A DNA stretch of 64,000 bases from Macrotis lagotis (lineage: Eukaryota; Chordata; Mammalia; Peramelemorphia; Peramelidae): positions 242,150,583 through 242,214,582 of the forward strand of contig NC_133661.1 in NCBI RefSeq assembly GCF_037893015.1, written 5' to 3'. Below the pieces are notes generated by a model that made no database searches, was not told where the DNA came from, and saw only the letters and a list, made by a program, of their open reading frames with translations. This document shows positions 1 through 9,697 of the stretch, one piece after another; within the stretch, counting starts at the first letter, position 1; each line of letters begins with the position of its first letter. The translations under genes were made by a program, and so were the position numbers.

Positions 1-2520
1 ACAACATTTGGAATATTATTTCTAGTTTTTTGGCATCACAATATAAGAATACTAACAGCCTGGAGAACTCCTAGTTTTATTTATCAGATCAAAGGTTTTC
101 TTACTTTCAATTTTATTAATCTCTCCTTTGATTTTCAAAATTCCTAATTTTGTATTTAATTGGGAATCTTTAATTTGTTCTTTTTCTACATTTTTTAGTT
201 TCATGCCCATTTCATTGGGTATTTCATTTTCATACCCTTTTTCTATTTTACTTTTTAAACATTTAGAGATATAAAATTTCTCCTATAAACTGCCTTGGCT
301 GCATCCCATAAATTTTGGCATGTTTCCTTTTATCATTTTCTTGGATGTAAATATTGATTATTTCTATGATTTGTTGTTTGATCTACCTGTTATTTAAAAT
401 CATTAAGTTTCCATTTAATTTTTATTATATCTTCCCAGAACGCTTTATTACAAGTAATTTCTATTGCATCAGGATCTGAAAAGTATGCATGTTTTTTTTC
501 TCTTTCTTCATTTGTTTGTAAGGTTTTTATTCCCTAGTACATCGTATATTTTGATAAAGGTACCATGTACTGCAGAGAAAATGGTATATATTTTTTTCTA
601 AACCCATTAAGTTTTCTCCAGAGGTCTATCATTTCTAAATTTCCTAAGATTGCATTCACCTTCTTAACTTCCTTCTTGTTTATTTTGTGGTTAGATTTAT
701 CCAATTCTGAGAGAGGCAGGTTGAGGCCCCCCATTTTTAAAGTTTTGCTGTCTATGTCTTCCTTGTAATTCACTCAGCTTTTCCTCTAGGAATTTAGATT
801 CTATACCAGTTGGTGCATTAATGTTTAGTATTGATCTGGCTTCATAACCAATGGTGCCTTTTAAGAAGATATAGTTTCCTTCCTTATCCCTTTTAATGAG
901 ATCTATTTTTACTTTTTGCTTTATTTGAGATCAGGATTGCTACCCTTGATTTTTTTTTACTTCAATGAAGCATAATATATTTTGCTCCATCCTTTTACCT
1001 TTTTTTCTGTGTATATCTCTCTGCTTCAAATGTGTTTCTTGTAAACAACATATGGTAGGATTTTGCTTTTTAATCCATTCTACCTTCTGCTTTATTTTAT
1101 GGGAAAGTTCATCCCACTGAAATTTACAATTAAGATTACTAATTCCATATTTCTTTCCATGCTTTCTTTCCTCATTTATATTTTTCTCTTTCCTTTCCTC
1201 TTATTCCTCCTGTTTTATTCCCTTTCCCCTCTTCATTTAAAAATTTTAACCTTCAGTTCATTTTCACTTTTGCCTTCACTTTTCCTTTTATTATTCCTTT
1301 CTTCCCTTTCCTCCCCCCTCACTTCCCTATAGAGTAAGATAGATTTTTTTAAACCCAAGGGGTTAGGTATCTTATTTCCTCTCTCAGTCAAATCTATTGA
1401 ATAGAATTTACTCAGTGTTCACTCCCTTCATGTTTTCCCACTTCTATAATTCCTCTTTATGCCCCTTCACCTGTTGTTATTTATCAATAGAAGTATTATC
1501 AATCAAAGTACCATCAGTCAAACATTTATTAATTGATTGTTTGCTTGATAATTTCAAAGACCTGTCAGAGCACAATCACAAGTTGATTGCTTGTTTGATA
1601 TAAGCCTTGCCTCATAATCATTAAGTATGTCCCTCCTTTTGTCTCCATAGAAATACACATCTGAAGAATTATGAATCACATCAAATTATACTCATTTTAT
1701 TCCTTTCCCCTTTTTGCAATTATACTCCAAGAACATACAATCCTCATGAACCAAAGAATCATGCAAAGTCAAATCATTTCAAGAATGCTCTCTCCCACAC
1801 TCCTCCAATGATATTTACAACCTGATTAACTGAAGTATGGATTATATCTCATTCCTCTAAATGGGTTCCTACCCTCTGTCCCTAAAGTCACTTCTGATTT
1901 AATTAACTAGCATCTCTAAGCGCTCTAAGTACCAGAATGCTCTGAGTGTCTCTCTTAAGAATTTGACACTTGTGGGGCGGCTAGGTGGTGCAGTGGATAA
2001 AGCACCAGCCCTGGAGTATCTGGATTCAAATCTGGTCTCACATACTTAATGATTACCTAGCTGTGTGGCCTTGGGCAAGCCAATTAACCCAATTTGCCTT
2101 GCAAAAACCTAAAAAAAATTGACAATTGCTTGTAAGGTATGGCAGACATTGACTCTGGTCTATCTGCATAGGATGGCCTTATTAAAGAAAGTGCTAACCT
2201 CTGTGGGTTCAACAGGTCCCAAATTAGGTCAAAGGAAACTGAGACACATAAGTTTAGAGTAAATTCTATAGCTTTTCATCTGAACTTTTTGTCTTAAACA
2301 TAATAAGATAAACTTTTTCAAGGTAAAGACAAGAACCAGTAGTGCCTTTAATCCTCCAAACCAATCTCTTCAATCATATTAAAGCCTTTAACTAACCTAA
2401 AAGAAATACAATTCTCAAGAGTTACAAATGTTATATCTTTCCTTATAGGGTTGCAAACAATTTGATTTTCTTGAATAACATTTGATTTATTTTCCCTCTT
2501 TTTGTTTACCTTTTAATGTA
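1..2520 (-). mobile_element. L1 LINE fragment: ORF2 endonuclease part and inter-ORF region
   Basis: Read on the minus strand, about 1140 down to 1 encodes the start of L1 ORF2. The endonuclease N-terminus is recognisable near 1130-1020 (a degenerate form of NxNGLNxPIK, then a 'QETH'-like stretch before GAAGCAGAGAGATA). Further on come blocks matching the other L1 copies here, such as the 'LLNxNAPTGI' stretch near 830-800. From 1140 to 1960 and 2120 to 2520 is the inter-ORF region; it shares its CAATCAA-rich stretch (about 1490-1600) with the plus-strand L1 at 57.9-58.0 kb, so the two belong to the same subfamily. A SINE interrupts it at 1974-2118. ORF1 is missing: at about 2520 the sequence switches to a plus-strand element. 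ORF2 runs off the left edge. Many stops; not functional. Confidence 0.85.
1974..2118 (+). repeat. WSINE-like CORE-SINE
   Basis: tRNA-derived head with a Pol III A box (TGGTGCAGTGG) and B-box-like stretch, then the CORE (ACCTAGCTGTGTGGCCTTGGG) and an A-rich tail. A few bases of the usual 'GTCAGGAGTA' stretch are missing. It lies inside the minus-strand L1 inter-ORF region. Similar bases either side (TTGACACTTG and TTGACAATTG) may be a diverged target-site duplication. Confidence 0.93.
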
Positions 2521-2524
2521 TCCT

Positions 2525-4313
2525 TCAAATGGAGAATAGAACTAAATGAAGCTGATGACTTTGCAAGAAATCAGGAAACAATAAAACTCTTCCAAAAAAG
2601 CCCAAAATTAGAAGAAAATGTGAAATATATGATTGGGGAAACAACCGACCTTGAAAACAGAACCAGAAGAAATAATTTAAAAATAATTGGGCTATCTGGA
2701 AGCCATGATTAGGAAAAGAGCCTAGACTACATTTTTTCAAGAAATAATGCAGCAAAATTGCCCTGAGATCCTAGAAGCAGGGTGTAAAATAGAAATTGAG
2801 GGAATTCACCGATCACCTCCTGAAAGAGATTCCAAAAGAAAAACTTCCAGGAATATTATAGTCAAATTCTAAAACTCCCAAATCAAAGAGAAAGTTCTAA
2901 AATCTGCCAGAAACAAACAATTCAACTACCGAGGCTCTATAGTCAGGATTCCACAGGATCTGGCAGCATCTAAATTAAGGGCTCATAGGAATTGGAATAT
3001 GATATTTCAGAAGGCAAAAGATCTTGGTTTACAACCGAGAATCAACTATCCAGCACAACTGAACATCCTCCTGGGGCGGCTAGGTGACAGAGTGGATACA
3101 GCGCCAGCCCTGGAGTCAGGAGTACCTGAGTTCAAATCCGTCCTCAGACACTTAATAATTACCTAGCTGCAAGCCACTTAACTCCATTTGCCTTGCATAA
3201 ACCTAAAAAAAATACTGAATATCCTCTTTCAAGGAAAAAGATGGACTTTCAATAAAACAGGGGACTTTCAAACTTTCTTATTGAAACAACCAGAGCTAAA
3301 CAGAAAGTTTGATCTCCAAGTACAGGACTCTGGTGTACCATAGAGGGAGTGGAAAAGAGGGACTAACTATGAGGAACTTAATGATATTGAACTGTTTGTA
3401 TTTCTGCATGGGAAGAAGCTGTTTATAACATATATGAACTTTCTCATTTATAAGATCTGTTAGAAGGAGCATATATAGACAGGACATAGGAAGGAGTGGA
3501 ATATAATGGTATGATGTGGTAAAAAGATGGAGTCAATGGGTGATAAAGGAAAGTACTGGGAGGAAAAGAAAGGAGATGAAGAAGAATCTAAGAAATTTCA
3601 CATGGGAGTCAAGAAAAAGGTTTTGTCAATGGAGTGGAAAGGGAGAAGGCAAGGGGGAATGAGTGAGCCTTCATTCTCATCAGAAATGGCTCAGGGAGGA
3701 AATGACATATGCACTTAATAGGGTATAGAAATCTATCTCACCGTAGAGAAAAATGAGAAGAAAGGGATGGGATAAGGGGTAATGGGGGGAGGGAAGGGGG
3801 GAATAGGGGATAGAAGAGAGGGAAGATTGAGGGAAAGGGCACTCAGAAACAACACACTTTTGTACAGGGCCAGGATGAAAGGAGAGAGAGAATAGAATAA
3901 ATGAGAGTGGGTAGCAATAGAGTGGAGGTACAGCTAGCAATAACAACTGTGGGAAATATATTGAAGCAGCTTCTCTGGTGGACTTATGATAAAGAAAGCA
4001 ACTTACCCCAGAGACAGAGCCGATGAAATCTGAACATAGACTGAGGTACAATTTTTTTTCTCTCTCTCTATTCTTGAGATTTCTCATCTTCTGTTGTGGG
4101 GGGAAGAGGGTTTATGTTTACTCCTATAACTCATTCTATTACAACAATGTATAGCATAGAAACAATGTAAAGACTATCAGACAGCCTTCTGGGGGGGGAG
4201 GGAAGAGGGTGGGGGAAATTGTAAAATTCAAAACCTTACAAAAATGATAGATACTACTATTGTATATAATTGGAAAACAAATAAAATATTAATAAAAATT
4301 AAAAAAATGCATT
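2525..4313 (+). mobile_element. HAL1-like element: L1 ORF1 joined directly to 3' UTR, no ORF2
   Basis: ORF1 is readable from about 2530 to 3345, broken by stops and small shifts. Recognisable segments are 'RRNNLKIIGL' near 2680, 'LGLQPRINYPAQL' near 3040 and 'KQPELNRKFDLQVQDSG' near 3290-3340, ending at a stop. The 3' UTR follows at once: a G-rich stretch (3760-3840), GTGGACTTATGATAAAGAA at about 3980, a T/C-rich stretch, a second G-rich run near 4190-4215, and an A-rich end at about 4290-4313 with AATAAA-like motifs. No endonuclease or reverse transcriptase sequence lies between. That is the layout of HAL1 ('half L1') elements, which rely on L1 proteins in trans. A SINE splits ORF1 at 3073-3212. 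The left end is truncated. Confidence 0.8.
3073..3212 (+). repeat. WSINE-like CORE-SINE
   Basis: Starts GGGGCGGCTAGG; head, CORE and A-rich tail present, with a short deletion in the CORE (the GTGTGGCC stretch after ACCTAGCTG). Inserted in the HAL1-like ORF1. CTGAACATCCTC before and CTGAATATCCTC after it form a 12-bp target-site duplication with one mismatch. Confidence 0.95.
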
Positions 4314-4338
4314 TACCCTTAAAAAATGTATGATTGTG

Positions 4339-4488
4339 GAGCAGCTAGGTGGTGTAGTGGATAAAACACCGGCCTTGGAGTCAGGAGTATCTGGGTTCAA
4401 ATCCAGTCTCAGACACTTAATAATTACCTAGCTGTGTGGCCCTGGGCAAGCCACTTAACCCCATTTGCCTTGCAAAAACCTAAAAAAA
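4339..4488 (+). repeat. WSINE-like CORE-SINE
   Basis: Nearly complete copy (head AGCAGCTAGGTGGTG, CORE, then CTTGCAAAAACCTAAAAAAA). It sits between the A-rich end of the HAL1-like element and a minus-strand L1 ORF1 fragment. Confidence 0.94.
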
Positions 4489-4489
4489 G

Positions 4490-5447
4490 AGTATAATTGT
4501 GTCTCCTTTATATTTAAATTTCTTCTTTTTTGCTGCTTGTGTTTTTTTTGCCTTTATTTGAGAACTCTGGAATTTGGCTATGATAGCCCTTGTAGTTGTT
4601 ATCCTGGGGGTCTCTTTCTGGAGGACTTATGTATTTTCTTTCAAAGGCTATTTTTGTCTTTTTATTTTAGCAGATTTGGACAGTTTTCCCTGAAAATTTC
4701 CTGAAAGGTGTTTTCCCATTTTGATCTAGGCTTTCTGGTAGTCTAATAATTCACAAAGTATCTCTACTGGCTCTATTTTCCAGGTCATTTGTTTTTCCTA
4801 AAAGGTACCTTAGGATTTTTTCAATTTCTTTCATCTTTTGACTTTGATGGAATCTTATAGTCTTATAGAATAATTGGTTCCTATTTTTCCAATTCTAATC
4901 TTTAGGGTTTTATTTTCTTCAGTTAGTTTTTCTGTTCTTTTTGTAGTTGGTTAATTTTTGCTTTTTTTGCTGCATTGCAATCCTTTTCCAATTGGCTATT
5001 TTTACTTTTTTTTTTTTTTTAGGGTTTTTCAAGGGAATGGGGTTAAGTGGCTTGCCCAAGAGATAGGTAATTATTAAGTGTCTGAGGCCTGATTTGAACT
5101 CAGGTATTCCTGACTCCAGGGCCTGTGCTTTATCCACTGTGCTATCTAGCCGCCCCTATTTTTACTTTTGTTCAGTTTTTCCTAATTTTCCTGCATGACT
5201 CATTTCTTTTTTTACATTTTTTCTTCTTCCTCTTTTCTTTAGTTTTGAATTTCTTTTTTAAACTCTACTATGAGCTTTTGGATTTGAGTCCATTTTATAG
5301 ACTCCTTTGAGACTTCCTTGGTGAGTAATTTTTCACTGCTTTTTCTGAAGTGGCACTGTTATCACCTTTATCTGCACAGTGGCTTTCTAAAGTGAGTGTT
5401 ATTTTAACTTTTTTGCTCATCTTTATTCATTGAGTTCTGCTACTATG
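4490..5447 (-). mobile_element. L1 LINE fragment: ORF1
   Basis: Minus-strand L1 ORF1 sequence, readable in pieces. 4560-4620 is the reverse complement of the 'AKFQNSQ' region near the C-terminal domain, 4660-4800 covers the conserved middle, and 4850-5300 is the coiled-coil N-terminal half (lysine/glutamate/asparagine rich when reversed). About 5300-5447 resembles the region around the ORF1 start of the L1 at 56.1 kb. Interrupted by a SINE at 5010-5155. No open frame longer than about 70 codons survives. Confidence 0.75.
5010..5155 (-). repeat. WSINE-like CORE-SINE with 14-bp target-site duplication
   Basis: Reverse-complement copy: T-rich tail at the left, head (CCGCCCC) at the right. CTATTTTTACTTTT occurs at 4996-5009 and again at 5156-5169, a perfect 14-bp duplication. 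Confidence 0.96.
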
Positions 5448-5449
5448 GT

Positions 5450-5795
5450 ATAGGAATATAAGGAAATTGAAATACTGATGCACTTTTGGAGGAATTGTGA
5501 AAGAATTCAACAATTCCATAGAGAAATATGAAACTATGACCAAAGGGCTATAAAAACACATTCATTCTTTGACCCAGCAATGACACTGCTAAGTCTATAT
5601 TTCAGAAGATGAAATATGGGAAGAAAAGAACATGCATGTATATAGTTTTTTTTTTCTGGTGGCTGTGAACTGGAGATTGAGGGGATGCTCAACAATTGGG
5701 GAATAATTGAACAAATTATGCTATGCGATTGATTTGAAATGTTCTTTTATGGGAAATGATGAACAAGATATTCTCAGTAAAAAACTAGTATGAGC
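5450..5795 (+). mobile_element. L1 LINE fragment: ORF2 C-terminus and start of 3' region
   Basis: Matches the plus-strand L1 at 18170-18480: a diverged 'WWSCELIQTFW'-like stretch at 5490-5540, the 'GCAATGACACTGCTAAGTCTATA' type segment near 5577-5600, then 'GGGGATGCTCAACAATTGGGGAATA'-type sequence (5672-5706) of the L1 3' region. Truncated at both ends. Confidence 0.8.
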
Positions 5796-6254
5796 TATTT
5801 TTTTTAGAGAAAATAGAAACTTTATTTTTTTAATGAGAGGTTCTAGGATTCATTAGTTGTAGCCCTGCTGTCTCTCCTTCCCACAGCTGAGACTCACTGA
5901 GTCTTCTCCATTCAGTTAGTTCTACTTTACTCTCACCAAGTTTGGACTCCAGGTTCTCTCCCTCAAAATCATATAGTACCTATGGGTGGGGAGCTGGGCT
6001 CCTGAGGGAAGAAGGGGTATAGCCAGAATAACCACCACCTTCCCACCCCCAGGGTGTAATTGGCCATTTATCTGGCCCCTACCCTCTCCTCTTTTCAGTG
6101 TGGTGAATGCTTGAGTCTCTAAGAAATAAAAAGGGGTCTTGATAGTCCCTTCTTCTATTTCAGACCTGGGAGTCCTTAGAGAAAACAAATCTTGGGGGAG
6201 GTTGGGAGAGAAAGACCATTTTAGGCCCAAGTCACCCTTAAGAAAGTATCATCC

Positions 6255-6395
6255 CAGGGTGGCTAGGTGATACAGTGGATAGAGCACCAGCCCTGGAGTC
6301 AGGAGTACTTGAGTACCTTAGTAATTACCTAGCTGTGTGGCCCTGGGCAAGCCACTTAACCCATAGCATTGCAAAAACTAAAAAACAAAAAATAC
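6255..6395 (+). repeat. WSINE-like CORE-SINE
   Basis: Head (GGCTAGGTGATACAGTGG), CORE and A-rich end present; a deletion removes the B-box region between GAGTACTTGAGTACC and TTAGTAATTACC. Confidence 0.9.
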
Positions 6396-6739
6396 CAACC
6401 CCTTATACACCTAGGCAACAAACTAATTCCTCAACAGAGGAGGAAGGTTTGACTCCCAAGAGACAAATCTTTAAATTATGTAACACTAGAGTACACAAAG
6501 AGAACTATGGAGGGATGAGGTGAGGCAAGCCTGGCTCTTTATCCTCAAGGGCCCTCACACCCACCATCCCCACTTCTTCCTTGAAAAGAAGTAGAATAAA
6601 AAAAAGTTCAGACTTAGGAAGCCAGGTAGTCACAGCTCCCTCCCCAAGAAGGGGTAGTGCCAGGAGGACAGGAGCACTATACAGAGACAGACTTTATCTC
6701 TTCAGCTGTCCTCCCATTTGTTTTCAGGATATTCCATGC

Positions 6740-6945
6740 TCTGTGATCTTATTTGGAACTGGCAAAGGGATTGGAGGGGGTTGCCATTTCCTCTTCCAGC
6801 CCATTTTACAGATGAGGATTGGAGGCAAAGACGGTGAAGTGACTTGCTTAGAGTCACACAGCTAGTGAATGTCAGAGACCAGATTTGAATTTAGATCCTC
6901 CTGACTCAAGATCTGGTGCTATGGCACTAGCTGTCCTTCTCTTTC
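6740..6945 (-). repeat. MAR1-type CORE-SINE
   Basis: On the minus strand the order is tRNA-like head, CORE (TAGCTGTGTGACTCTAAGCAAG), the 'TCATCTGTAAAATGGGCTGGAAGAGG' segment and a degraded RTE/BovB-like tail. Older and more diverged than the WSINE-like copies. Confidence 0.75.
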
Positions 6946-7204
6946 CTAGACTATTAATAACACTTCTATTCCTTCAGCTGGGATCTCTATCCAGTGTCTT
7001 GAGGTTTGGTCTTTCTTGAAGGAAGTGTTTGAGGAAGAGGAAATCCAGGCTGCTTGTTCAGGGTAACCTTTGGCATTGGTCAAAGCGCAGAACTAAGCTT
7101 GCCAGAGCTGGGCTGACATCATGCCCTGAGTGTCCTCAGCTGCCATGCTTAAACAAGTAGGAGTAAGATTGCAGGATGATAATTTATCCTACCTCTTCTC
7201 AGCA

Positions 7205-7482
7205 ATGCTGAGACCCAAGAAAACTCTGACGGACTTATGATAAAGAATGCTATTCATTCCAAAAATAGAATTGATGGTATCTGAATACAGGTAGAACCAT
7301 GCTTTTCCCCCCCCTCTATTTTTTTTGAGGTTTCTCTTTTACTTTTATAACATAATTATTTTAGTAATTTTTTATGACTATACATTTGTAACCCATATCA
7401 ATTATCTTGCTTTCTCATTGAGGGGGAGTGGGGTAGGAGGAAGGGAGAGAATTTGGAACTCAAGGTTTTGGAAGTGAATGTT
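7205..7482 (+). mobile_element. L1/HAL1 3' UTR, left part of a split element
   Basis: Contains the GGACTTATGATAAAGAATGC marker, the C/T-rich stretch, the G-rich run (7421-7450) and 'GGAACTCAAGG' of the L1/HAL1 3' UTR. It stops at AAGTGAATGTT, and the expected continuation is found only at 12632-12680, beyond the inserted minus-strand L1. Confidence 0.85.
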
Positions 7483-9543
7483 TTTGAAAGATTTTATTTA
7501 TTTTCAATTTTACAATTTTCCCCCAATCTTGCTTCCCTCCCCATTCCCTGAAGAAGGTAACCTGTTAGTCTTTACATTGTGTCTATGGTATGCATTGACC
7601 TAAGTTGAATGTGATGAGAGAGAAATCATATCCTTAAGGAAGAAACATAAAATATGAGATATAGCAGAATTATAATAAGATAACATTTTTGATGACTGAT
7701 GCCTTATAATATAATTTTACATCTGGTAGGGCTAAGTCATCTTCTTTTTTACTTTTTTCATTGAATCCCTGGAGATTCTTGACTTTTTATTTCTCCATAT
7801 GAATTTACTTACAATCTTTTCCTAACTCATTAAGTAGTTTATTGGAATTTTGATTGGTAGGGCACTAAACAGTTTAATTTTGGTAGTATTGTCATTTTTA
7901 TTATATTTTCTCGGCCTTCCCAAGAGCAGTTGATATTTCTGCAGTTATTTAAATCTGATTTTATATGTGAGAGAAGTGTTTTGTAGTTGTTCTCAAAACG
8001 TTTCTGAGTCTGCCTTGACGGGTTAGACTCCCCGGTATCTGAAGTTATTTTGAATGGAATTTCTCTTTCTAGCTCTTCCTGCTGAATCTTCCTAGTCATA
8101 TATAGAAATGTTGAGGATTTATGAGAGTTTATTTTACATCATCTGATCTTGCTAAAGTTGCTAATTATTTCTAGTAATTTTTAGATGTTTTTTTGGGATA
8201 CTCTAGGTATACCATCATGTCATCTTCAAAGAGTGAGAGTTTTGTCTCTTCCTTCCCAATTCTAATTCCTTTAATTTCTTTTTCTTCTCTTATTGCTGAA
8301 GCTAACATTTCTAATACATTATTGAATATTAGTGGTTATAATGGGCATCTTTGTCTCACCCCTGATTTTATTGGGAATGCCTCTAGCCTATCCCCATTTC
8401 ATATAATGTTTGTTGATGGTTTCAGATAGATACCACTTATTATTTTAATGAACAATCCATTTATTCCTGTACTCTCTGGTGTTTTTAATAGGAATGGGTG
8501 CTTTTTTTTCAAAGGCTTTTTCAGCATCTATTGATATAATCATTTGATTTTGGATAGGTTTCTTATTGGTATAATTAAATATACTGACAGTTTTCCTAAT
8601 ATTGAACCAACCCTACATTCCTGTGATAAAGCCTACTTGGTCATAGTGTATTATCCTAGTGATAACTTGTAGTCGTTTTGCTAAGATTTTATTTAAGATT
8701 TTTGCATCTATATTCATCAGAGAGATAGGTCTATAGTTTCCTTTCTCTGTTTTAACTGTTCCTGGTTTAGGTAACAGCACCATATTGATGTCATAGAAAG
8801 AATTAGGCAGAGTTCCATCTTCATCTTTTTTCCAAATAGTTTATATAGAATTGGAACCAGTTGTTCCTTAAATGTTCGATAGAATTCACCTGTGAACCCA
8901 TGTGGCCTTGGAGATTTTTTTTAAGGAGTTCAATAATGGCTTGTTGAATTTCTTTTTCTGATATACAGTTATTTGGGTATTTAATTTCTTCTTCATTTAA
9001 CCTGGGTAACTTATACTTTTGTAAATATTCATCCATTTCTTTTAGATTATCAAATTTACTGGCATAGAATTGGGCAAAATAATTCTGAATTATTACTTGA
9101 ATTTCCTCTTCATTGGTGGTGAGCTCACCTTTTTCATTTATGAGAATAACAATTTGGTTTTCTTCTTTCTTTTTTAAATAAAATTGACCAGAGGTTTATC
9201 AATTTTATTGGTTTTTCACAAAACCAACTCTTGGTTTTATTTATTAGTTCAATAGTTTTCTTGCTTTTGATTTTATTAATTTCTCCTTTAATTTTTAGAA
9301 TTTCTAATTTCTTATTTAACTGGGAGTTTTTCATTTGTTCTTTCTCTAATATTTTAGTTGCATATTTAGTTCACTGATTTCCTCTTCCTCTAATTTATTC
9401 ATATAAGCATTTAAAGATATAATAAATCCTCTGACAGCCACCTTGAGTGTATCCCATAGATTTTGGTATGTTGTTTCTTTATTGTCATTATCTCGGATAA
9501 AATAAGTCTTTCTATAATTTGTTGTTTGATCCACTCACTCTTT

Positions 9544-9697
9544 TTTTTTTTTTAGGTTTTTGTTAGGCAAATGGGGTTAAGTGGTTTGCCCAAGGCCACA
9601 CAGCTAGGTAATTAGTAAGTATCTGAGACCGGATTTGAACCCAGGTACTCCTGACTCCAGGACCGGTGCTTTATCCACTGTGCCACCTAGCCGCCCC
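9544..9697 (-). repeat. WSINE-like CORE-SINE with 14-bp target-site duplication
   Basis: Near-complete reverse-complement copy in L1 ORF2. TCCACTCACTCTTT occurs at 9530-9543 and again at 9698-9711. Confidence 0.97.

Larger units (their letters stand above)
5796..7204 (-). other. Unassigned sequence, possible 3' end of a processed retrocopy, with two SINEs inside
   Basis: More G+C than its surroundings and not matching the L1s. On the minus strand an AATAAA at about 5828 is followed some 15 bases later by a run of eight A (5804-5811), as at the end of a polyadenylated transcript. Upstream on that strand (to about 7200) is unrecognised sequence resembling 3' UTR, including a 102-codon frame at 5922-6230 with no recognisable domain. 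A plus-strand SINE (6255-6395) and a minus-strand MAR1-type SINE (6740-6945) sit within it. I cannot name a parent gene. Confidence 0.3.

Noticed and set aside
3680-4087. 135-codon minus-strand frame
   Set aside because: Antisense to the purine-rich 3' UTR of the HAL1-like element; Ser/Pro/Leu-rich composition follows from the base bias.
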